A program made the position numbers and the translations under genes. Below are positions 13,042-17,250 of a stretch of 17,250 nucleotides of DNA, one piece after another. The first letter of the stretch is position 1, and each line of letters begins with the position of its first letter. Source of the stretch: Patescibacteria group bacterium (GTDB taxonomy: Bacteria; Patescibacteriota; Minisyncoccia; JAHISW01; Tagabacteraceae); NCBI GenBank assembly GCA_018817995.1, contig JAHISW010000072.1:1-17250 (forward strand). Reading direction: 5' to 3'. Under the pieces are notes generated by a model. It saw nothing but the letters and a program-made list of their open reading frames with translations, searched no databases and was not told the DNA's origin.

Positions 13042-13239
13042 TTAATTTGCCATGGTTTCTAAAAGTTCTTCCAAGACAATCGGCAATTCTTTATTTTCCG
13101 GTTCCTTATAGGTCTCTATAATATCGCCTATTTTTATCTTTTGTCTTTTTTCGTCAAACAATCTAATCTCAATCTTTTTCTCTCCCCTCTTTATCCTCTC
13201 AAAAGGATCCGGAAGTCTATGGTGTTTTATAATAGTCAT
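13042..13239 (-). CDS. truncated ASCH-like domain protein
   Basis: This encodes 65 aa. DPFERIKRGEKKIEIRLFDEKRQKIKIGDIIETYK matches the first half of small ASCH proteins (RNA-binding beta-barrel, PUA-like): an F-x-x-I-(K)-x-G-x-K-x-I-E-x-R-L motif and the -x-I-K-x-G-D-x-I strand. Family members are typically about 100 residues or more, so this one has lost the second half; its tail ENKELPIVLEELLETMAN does not fit the domain. It is probably a remnant or a minimal version. It starts 28 bp after the Fic stop, so it is likely co-transcribed and ends at the terminator on its left. Confidence 0.55.
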   Translation of the reverse strand: MTIIKHHRLPDPFERIKRGEKKIEIRLFDEKRQKIKIGDIIETYKEPENKELPIVLEELLETMAN

Positions 13240-13267
13240 AAATTTATTTCTATAATAACCACTTTAA

Positions 13268-14155
13268 TTATTCTTTCGCTAGGTCTACACCAATTTTCCA
13301 AATATCTTTTTCAAGAAAAGCTTCAATAGTCTGACGATTTGCCTTGTTAATTAAGTTTGGGTGTGAGAGCTTGTTCTCTTTGGCATAATCGGCAAGAGTT
13401 ATAATATTTTTACCTTCCAAGTACGCGATCCTTTTGTGGTAACTATTTGAAATGGCCTTGCCAACAATTTCTTCCATAACAGAAGTCTCCCTCTTTTGGT
13501 CAAACTCTTTAAAAGCATCGTAATATTTTTTTCTATCAATAAATTTAATATTAATAGGAACGTACCCTTCTCTTATCAATAAATAATTATTAATTACACG
13601 TCCAATACGCCCGTTCCCATCACAAAAAGGATGAACATGTTCAAAAGTTAAATGTAGTTTTGCTATGCGTTTTATAATATTTTCAGAAACCTTTGCGTTA
13701 TATTCAGACAACATTTTTTCAAGTCTTTCTAAAACCTCTTGAGATTTAGGAGCAATATAGCTTCCAACTCGAACATGCTCATCATCTTTGCGAAATCTAC
13801 CCGCAATGTCATCACAAATATTTGATAGAAGCATTTTATGTAATACCAAAATAACATCAAGAGAAAGCTCTTGTTCTTTTGCTCTTTTATCAATATAAGA
13901 AACTACTCGCGCCAAATTTTTCGTTTCAAACATTTCTCTTTCGGTAATATATCTGTCTAAATCAATTTGAAGTAATATTTTTTCGGTTTCTTCAAGGGTA
14001 ACTGTACTATTTTCAATTGCATTTGAATTATATACTTGTTCTGGAATTTCAGCTTCGCTAATAATTTTTAAAAGTGACTCTTTGCCAATAGAAGCCTTGT
14101 AATAACGCTCTCTTAATTCGTCTATTTTATTAAAAATATTTAATGTTTTTACCAT
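13268..14155 (-). CDS. Fic-domain protein (AMP-transferase type), class II
   Basis: This encodes 295 aa. The Fic motif is intact at residues 175-186: H-P-F-C-D-G-N-G-R-I-G-R, matching HxFx(D/E)GNGRxxR. An inhibitory helix sits N-terminally, SNAIEN (44-49), matching (S/T)xxxE(G/N), which makes this a class II enzyme that occludes its own ATP site. Residues about 250-290 look like a winged-helix or HTH tail, as in related regulators. Fic proteins usually move AMP from ATP to target hydroxyls. The ATG at 14155 follows a strong promoter by 6 nt, and there is no Shine-Dalgarno. The tail plus the elaborate inverted repeat in the promoter suggest self-repression. Confidence 0.93.
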   Translation of the reverse strand: MVKTLNIFNKIDELRERYYKASIGKESLLKIISEAEIPEQVYNSNAIENSTVTLEETEKILLQIDLDRYITEREMFETKNLARVVSYIDKRAKEQELSLDVILVLHKMLLSNICDDIAGRFRKDDEHVRVGSYIAPKSQEVLERLEKMLSEYNAKVSENIIKRIAKLHLTFEHVHPFCDGNGRIGRVINNYLLIREGYVPINIKFIDRKKYYDAFKEFDQKRETSVMEEIVGKAISNSYHKRIAYLEGKNIITLADYAKENKLSHPNLINKANRQTIEAFLEKDIWKIGVDLAKE

Positions 14156-14161
14156 ACTAAT

Positions 14162-14189
14162 ATTATAGTCATTTTCACGGTTTTGTCAA
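14162..14189 (-). promoter_or_regulatory. fic promoter with leaderless geometry
   Basis: TTGACA (14189-14184 on the - strand), 16-bp spacer, TATAAT (14167-14162), 6 nt, then ATG. Both hexamers match consensus. The predicted +1 falls on or next to the A of the start codon. Confidence 0.75.
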
Positions 14190-14235
14190 CATAATCGTGA
14201 AAATAGACTAAAAATAGTACTTTTTCACTGTTTTG
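14166..14235. promoter_or_regulatory. inverted-repeat operator plus a third half-site over the fic promoter
   Basis: ATTTTCACG (14171-14179) and its complement CGTGAAAAT (14196-14204) bracket the -35, and TAGTC/GACTA extends the arms outward with one extra base on the right. A direct copy of the left half, TAGTacTTTTTCACtGTTTTG, lies at 14215-14235 with only small differences. Three spaced half-sites over a promoter resemble a repressor operator array. Confidence 0.6.
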
Positions 14236-14262
14236 GGCTACAATCCACTCTCAAACACCTTT

Positions 14263-14520
14263 TTAATTATATTGCTTTTTCTCCCACTTAACTTGTTTAC
14301 CATAATGCTCAAAATCACTAGTGACCCACTCTTTTTCCGTAAAATTTTTTATGGCTTGATCTTCTTCTTTAACTTCTTTTATTTCCAAAATTACTAAATT
14401 GCCCTGTCGGTTCCTGCCAGCCAAATCTAATTCCTCGGCCTTTTTTCGCGCGGAGTCGCGAAAAAAACACCCCCTATACTTTCCCGTAAACTTTTAAAAT
14501 CAGCTGTTCCGGCATGATAA
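14263..14520 (-). pseudogene. frameshifted remnant of a PD-(D/E)XK-like nuclease or regulator gene
   Basis: Two - strand frames read as one protein if a single T is added to the T7 run around 14461-14467. The upstream frame gives ADFKSLRESIGGVFF and the downstream frame RDSARKKAEELDLAGRNRQG followed by NLVILEIKEVK and ...VKWEKKQYN, ending at TAA 14265-14263. The E-x-D...(V/L)-x-x-E-x-K order fits the core of PD-(D/E)XK folds. The 5' end is missing: TAA precedes the first frame with no start. A homopolymer sequencing error is an alternative to true decay. The inverted repeat TTTTTTCGCG/CGCGAAAAAA (14441-14466) lies at the shift site. The lack of a start codon makes this a broken gene. Confidence 0.5.
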
Positions 14521-14534
14521 TTTTATTTTATTAC

Positions 14535-14568
14535 AACATCCTTATATTCTCAAGTTTGTAAGGGTGTT
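14535..14568. repeat. 34-nt hairpin repeat, copy A
   Basis: AACATCCTTA (14535-14544) pairs with TGTAAGGG... through 14568, with one G-T pair; the loop is ATTCTCAAGTTT after the closing T-G pair. It begins at the stop codon of the winged-helix gene and matches copy B (14870-14903) in 28 of 34 positions. The six differences are all in the stem and all keep pairing. It may serve as a promoter or operator for the remnant on its left. Confidence 0.75.
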
Positions 14569-14854
14569 ACTGTGCTTGTTGGAAAGATTTTAAAAAACGG
14601 ACAAATTTTTTGCCGTAAGGCGACAAGGCATGTTCCACGAATTTACCTCGATATTTTTTGTTGAGCAAACCCGCCTGATAAAGCCGTCGTGTATGCTCGC
14701 CGATGGTCTTGCCGTTGGCTTTAAGCGTTTCAACAATTTCATCCAGGGTTATCCCCTCCTGTTCCCCAACCAGAAGCAGTATTTCAATGCGGTAATGATT
14801 TGCCATACCTTTCAAATGACGTTCCATTTGTCTGGCTGTTTTCACTTTTCCCAT
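14567..14854 (-). CDS. small winged-helix (ArsR-like) transcriptional regulator
   Basis: This encodes 95 aa from the ATG at 14854 (a GTG further upstream at 14869 falls between the promoter's -10 and -35). The sequence AMERHLKGMANHYRIEILLLVGEQEGITLDEIVETLKANGKTIGEHTRRLYQAGLLNKKYRGKFVEHALSPYGKKFVRFL, shown here by its parts LKGMANHYRIEILLLV, ITLDEIVETL and KTIGEHTRRLYQAGLLNKK, is a winged helix of the ArsR type with a basic recognition helix. No Cys metal site is present. The promoter TTGAGA-16-TATAAT has its -35 inside hairpin copy B, so autoregulation is a natural reading. Two hairpin copies bracket the gene. Confidence 0.85.
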   Translation of the reverse strand: MGKVKTARQMERHLKGMANHYRIEILLLVGEQEGITLDEIVETLKANGKTIGEHTRRLYQAGLLNKKYRGKFVEHALSPYGKKFVRFLKSFQQAQ

Positions 14855-14860
14855 CTTTTT

Positions 14861-14888
14861 ATTATACACAACATCCCAACATTCTCAA
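14861..14888 (-). promoter_or_regulatory. promoter of the winged-helix gene, leaderless geometry
   Basis: TTGAGA (14888-14883 on the - strand), 16-bp spacer, TATAAT (14866-14861), 6 nt, then the ATG at 14854. The -35 lies in the loop of hairpin copy B and most of the spacer in its arm, so a protein bound there would block polymerase. Confidence 0.65.
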
Positions 14889-14903
14889 GTTTGTTGGGAT
14901 GTT
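14870..14903. repeat. 34-nt hairpin repeat, copy B
   Basis: An 11-bp perfect stem, AACATCCCAAC (14870-14880) with GTTGGGATGTT (14893-14903), closes the loop ATTCTCAAGTTT. It ends 3 bp before the -10 of the winged-helix gene. The loop is identical to that of copy A. Confidence 0.8.
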
Positions 14904-14973
14904 TATAAATTTATTTTTGCTAATTTTTAACCCCCCAACAATTTTTATTTCCGCCGCTGTGAAATTTTAGAAT

Positions 14974-15360
14974 TTATTCAATTTTATCTGACTTTTGCAG
15001 GTTGTGCTTCATGCACAGTAAACGGACGTTTTTTGCGGTTAAACTAGTACCACCCTTTGCAAAAGGTAGATCGTGGTCAAAGTGTAAGTTTTTGGTTTCG
15101 CCGCACTTTACACACTTACCCTCATCTCGATCAAAAACAATTCTTTTAATCTTGAAGGGTATTCGTCGTGAAAATTCAGAATCTTTAGATATTTTTTCCC
15201 ACCGTCTTTCCTTTAGCCATACTTTTAGTCGTTTAAAAAAATAATCAAGCAAAAACCTAAATGCAACAATACCAATCAAGGCAAACCATAACACCCACCT
15301 TGATTTAAACACATCCCAAATGTGTGACCAATCAAGCACAATCATATCAATTTCAGCCAT
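14974..15360 (-). CDS. membrane-anchored HNH endonuclease-like protein
   Basis: This encodes 128 aa. An N-terminal membrane helix (about residues 21-41, WVLWFALIGIVAFRFLLDYF) is followed by a basic linker (KRLKVWLKERRWEK) and an HNH domain: a CVKCG knuckle (83, 86), NLHFDHDLPFAKGGTSLTAKNVRLLC, then MKHN. The DH pair at 95-96, N111 and H119 fit the HNH pattern, and the second Cys pair is represented only by C116 with H119. An HNH nuclease tethered to the membrane could act on incoming DNA, but this is inference. TAAAAT ends 6 nt before the ATG. Confidence 0.8.
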   Translation of the reverse strand: MAEIDMIVLDWSHIWDVFKSRWVLWFALIGIVAFRFLLDYFFKRLKVWLKERRWEKISKDSEFSRRIPFKIKRIVFDRDEGKCVKCGETKNLHFDHDLPFAKGGTSLTAKNVRLLCMKHNLQKSDKIE

Positions 15361-15372
15361 AGGTTAATTTTA
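15361..15372 (-). promoter_or_regulatory. -10-like element of the HNH gene
   Basis: TAAAAT on the - strand (15372-15367), preceded by TG (extended -10), then 6 nt to the ATG at 15360; no Shine-Dalgarno. Confidence 0.4.
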
Positions 15373-15386
15373 CACCAATCCCAAAA

Positions 15387-15421
15387 ACAAAAACACTCCG
15401 TACAATACGGAGTGTTTTTGT
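15387..15421 (-). terminator. strong hairpin terminator upstream of the HNH gene
   Basis: A 16-bp perfect stem (15387-15402 with 15406-15421) over a CAA loop, with a U-tract in the arm itself on both strands. On the - strand it continues TTTTTGG, so it would end transcripts coming from the right. Confidence 0.8.
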
Positions 15422-15524
15422 GGAAAATGTGCCGTGGATCGCTATCACTGTGTGCCACTCTGAATAAATCGGTTCCGAATGTCGCTTCGAACAGTGATGC
15501 TCTAACTACTTGGTCACTTTTTCC
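15422..15524 (-). ncRNA. candidate structured RNA or 3'-UTR element
   Basis: GGAAAA/TTTTCC (15422-15427, 15519-15524) closes a 103-nt segment with nested perfect arms ATCACTGT/ACAGTGAT (15444-15451, 15491-15498) and a GTTC/GAAC plus GAA/TTC hairpin inside (15472-15492). A terminator follows directly. I cannot match it to a known RNA family. It could be the 3' end of the small Cys-rich gene's transcript rather than a separate RNA. Confidence 0.3.
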
Positions 15525-15549
15525 AAGAACCAACTGCACGCAAGCCAAA

Positions 15550-15756
15550 CTAGCTTGTGTGGCATGCTTCTGAACAATGAATACACCCATCTGCCGTACT
15601 GTAGTATTTCTTAGCCTCTCTCACTGCTCCCACACAAGACACAAATTCTCCAAGATATTTTTTTCTCTGTACTAATGTCAACCAATAACATCCATCTTTG
15701 TGCACCTCGTGATCGCCATTAGATTGTTCATTTTCATTTACGTAATAACGCGCCAT
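15550..15756 (-). CDS. small Cys/His-rich hypothetical protein, 68 aa
   Basis: This encodes 68 aa with the recognisable pattern YYVN-x-N-x-x-S-N-G-D-H-E-V-H-K-x-G-C near the start and GC-x-x-C-x-x-x-CHTS at the end. I have seen short proteins of this pattern in many bacteria, but no function is assigned to the family as far as I know. Five cysteines (23, 41, 58, 61, 65) with the GCxxCxxxCH ending suggest a small metal-binding fold. There is no membrane segment or signal. It is divergent from the LexA-like gene and ends just before the candidate structured RNA. Confidence 0.7.
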   Translation of the reverse strand: MARYYVNENEQSNGDHEVHKDGCYWLTLVQRKKYLGEFVSCVGAVREAKKYYSTADGCIHCSEACHTS

Positions 15757-15924
15757 AATGATAGTTTAATTAAGTACCAATAATCGACCTTTGACCCCCA
15801 CATCACTCCCAAAACAAGGAATCGCCAAAACTGTGGATAACTCTATTTGCTATCTTAGCAAATTTTCTATATTATGTAAATAAGTATATAGAAAGAAATT
15901 AGAAAATCAAATCTTTTTAAAAAT
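15757..15924. promoter_or_regulatory. divergent regulatory region with two palindromes upstream of the LexA-like gene
   Basis: Perfect palindrome ATTTGCTA-TCT-TAGCAAAT (15845-15863), and directly beside it the inverted repeat TTTCTATAT/ATATAGAAA (15864-15872, 15886-15894). A -35-like TTGCTA (15848-15853), 16-bp spacer and TATTAT (15870-15875) run through both. The 49-nt leader to the ATG lacks a Shine-Dalgarno. The palindromes are plausible repressor operators; neither is the CTG-N10-CAG or GAAC-N4-GTTC consensus. Confidence 0.5.
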
Positions 15925-16590
15925 ATGTTAACTAAAAATCAAAAGGAGGTTTTGGATTTTATAAAAACCTACATAAAAAATAAAGGCTATGCCCCCTCTC
16001 TTGAAGAGATAAAGGGAAAATTTAAACTCGCTTCTGTTTCAACTGCTCATTATTATGTATCCAAACTTCAAGAACTTGGTTTGTTAGAAAAAAAACCAAA
16101 CCAACCTCGCTCAATCGGAATTACTATTGGAGAAAAAAACTTAATTGATTTTTTAAACAAAAAAGAAGAGGCGGGATCAATTGCTATTCCAATTGTTGGC
16201 TCGGCAAATTGTGGCGATGCTACAATTTTGGCGGAAGAAAATGTTGAGGGGTATTTAAAAGTACCAAAAAACAAAATCAGAAAACAAAAAAATATTTTTG
16301 CGCTTCGTGCTTCGGGAGATTCATTAAACAAAGCAAACATAAACGGCAAGAATATTAAGGATGGTGATTTTGCGATTGTTGATTACAAAAACAGAACACC
16401 CGAAAACGGCGATTATGTATTGTCGATAATTGATGGCTGTGCGAATTTGAAAAAATTTGAAATTGACAAAAAAACAAAACAACAAATGCTAGTTTCAAAA
16501 TCAACAAACCCAAAGCATAAACCAATTTATCTATCCAGTGAAGATAATTTTATGGTGAATGGAAAAATAATTGCTGTTATTAAAAAGTAA
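15925..16590 (+). CDS. lexA: LexA-like autocleaving repressor
   Basis: This encodes 221 aa. Residues 1-65 form the LexA-type winged helix (LTKNQKEVLDFIKTYIKNKGYAPSL...VSKLQELGLLEKK). The catalytic domain follows: AIPIVGSANCGDATILAEENVEGY, then RASGDSLNKANI and DGDFAIVD, then NGDYVLSIIDGCANLKKF. Ser133 and Lys176 are the expected catalytic dyad. The scissile bond, normally Ala-Gly, is here Cys96-Gly97, as in UmuD. The usual GDSM is GDSL. Such proteins repress SOS genes and cut themselves when RecA filaments form. With a methyltransferase gene 44 bp downstream, it could instead be an S24-type control protein of a restriction or phage module. Confidence 0.85.
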   Translation: MLTKNQKEVLDFIKTYIKNKGYAPSLEEIKGKFKLASVSTAHYYVSKLQELGLLEKKPNQPRSIGITIGEKNLIDFLNKKEEAGSIAIPIVGSANCGDATILAEENVEGYLKVPKNKIRKQKNIFALRASGDSLNKANINGKNIKDGDFAIVDYKNRTPENGDYVLSIIDGCANLKKFEIDKKTKQQMLVSKSTNPKHKPIYLSSEDNFMVNGKIIAVIKK

Positions 16591-16634
16591 ACAGCCCTTC
16601 CCAGAACTGTTTTAATTTTTTATAATATATATAC
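16591..16634 (+). promoter_or_regulatory. -10-like element upstream of the methyltransferase gene
   Basis: TATAAT (16621-16626) followed by 8 nt to the ATG at 16635. A weak hairpin AAACAG/CTGTTT with T's just before it (16590-16620) may end the LexA transcript. No good -35 is seen. Confidence 0.4.
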
Positions 16635-17250
16635 ATGCAAAGTGAACTCAAAAAAAATCCTTTGACATACATTAGTCTTTTTAGTAGTGCCGGAGTGGGT
16701 TGTTATAGTTTCAAATTAGAAGATTTTGAATGTATTGCTAGTGTAGAAATAATTAAAAGAAGATTAAACATTCAAAAGCACAATGACAAATGCCGTTATG
16801 AATCCGGCTATATTGCGGATGACATAACAAAAAAAGAAACACAGCAAAAAATAAAAGATGAAATATCTTTTTGGAATAAAAATCACAAAATTAAAGAAGT
16901 AGATGTTTTAATTGCGACACCACCTTGCCAAGGAATGTCTGTTGCAAATCATAAAAAAGGAAATGAACTTATAAGAAATTCCCTTGTTGTCGAATCTATA
17001 AAATTGGTTGATGAAATAAAACCAAAATTTTTTGTGTTTGAAAACGTGCGAGCTTTTTTGAATAGTGTTTGCACAGATGTTGATTTAGAAAATAAAAAAA
17101 TTAGAGAAGCAATAGAGTTAAATTTAGGTGGAAAATACAACATCCATTATCAAATTATAAATTTTAAGGATTATGGAAACCCATCAAGCAGAACAAGGAC
17201 TCTTGTTTTGGGTGTTCGCAAGGATTTAAAAGAAATAACCCCTTTAGATT
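16635..17250 (+). CDS. DNA cytosine-C5 methyltransferase (partial, runs off the right edge)
   Basis: The ATG at 16635 opens a frame that stays open to the end (205 codons). Cytosine-C5 motifs are in order: motif I ISLFSSAGVGCYSF (SAM binding), motif IV ATPPCQGMS with the catalytic Cys, motif VI FVFENVRAFL, and motif VIII NPSSRTRTLVLGVR. The insert between motifs I and IV is long, and the target-recognition domain and motifs IX-X are beyond the edge. Such enzymes are usually one half of a type II restriction-modification system, so a restriction gene may follow. TATAAT ends 8 nt before the ATG. Its partial state means sequence specificity cannot be judged. Confidence 0.93.
   Translation, partial: MQSELKKNPLTYISLFSSAGVGCYSFKLEDFECIASVEIIKRRLNIQKHNDKCRYESGYIADDITKKETQQKIKDEISFWNKNHKIKEVDVLIATPPCQGMSVANHKKGNELIRNSLVVESIKLVDEIKPKFFVFENVRAFLNSVCTDVDLENKKIREAIELNLGGKYNIHYQIINFKDYGNPSSRTRTLVLGVRKDLKEITPLD

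Noticed and set aside
14441..14466. TTTTTTCGCG/CGCGAAAAAA hairpin as a terminator
   Set aside because: It lies within the coding remnant and its arms code for plausible residues, so it may be coincidence.
14476..14516. Short frame starting with ATG at 14513 (MPEQLILKVYGKV)
   Set aside because: It stops after 13 codons, and the adjacent frame joins better to the PD-(D/E)XK-like remnant.
15342..15590. 82-codon - strand frame over the HNH start region
   Set aside because: It runs through the terminator stem and overlaps the Cys-rich gene in another frame; the composition is not protein-like.
1..17250. CRISPR array
   Set aside because: No series of regularly spaced identical repeats was seen.

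Overview
The window looks like a piece of a small-genome bacterium of the Patescibacteria / Candidate Phyla Radiation type (Parcubacteria-like). This is inferred from the AT-rich, tightly packed genes, a tandem run of small type IV secretion pilin-like membrane proteins, many short membrane-anchored proteins, standard-code housekeeping genes (gyrA, pth, an S1-domain protein), and translation starts that mostly lack Shine-Dalgarno sequences. No marker in the window proves the assignment.

Layout. 1-120: the 3' end of a probable tRNA and a complete tRNA-Gly(GCC). 120-3510 (+ strand): an accessory-looking stretch with two tiny coupled reading frames, a structured leader, a protein made of a tandem-duplicated domain, a near-perfect 36-bp palindrome, and a coupled pair encoding an SPFH/band-7-like protein and a single-pass membrane protein. 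A bidirectional terminator closes it. 3617-10498 (- strand, transcribed right to left): a metallo-beta-lactamase-fold protein with a damaged metal site, a 45-aa membrane microprotein, gyrA, a SAM methyltransferase, a membrane-anchored solute-binding-like protein and five pilin-like proteins, with gaps of a few bases or 4-bp ATGA overlaps at most junctions. 10589-12260: an S1-domain protein and peptidyl-tRNA hydrolase, convergent and overlapping.

12.3-17.25 kb is a mobile-defence-like zone. It holds a RelB/YafQ-type toxin-antitoxin pair, a truncated ASCH-like protein, a Fic protein with its own inhibitory helix and an elaborate inverted-repeat promoter, a frameshifted PD-(D/E)XK-like remnant, a small winged-helix regulator flanked by two covarying 34-nt hairpins, a membrane-tethered HNH protein, a small Cys-rich protein, a LexA-like autocleaving repressor with palindromic operators, and the start of a DNA cytosine-C5 methyltransferase that runs off the right edge.

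Two themes stand out. At least eight genes have a -10-like hexamer ending only 5-8 nt before the start codon and no Shine-Dalgarno, which predicts leaderless mRNAs. Two hairpins flanking the winged-helix gene differ at six bases, all in the stem, and every change keeps the base pairs; one of them straddles that gene's promoter.
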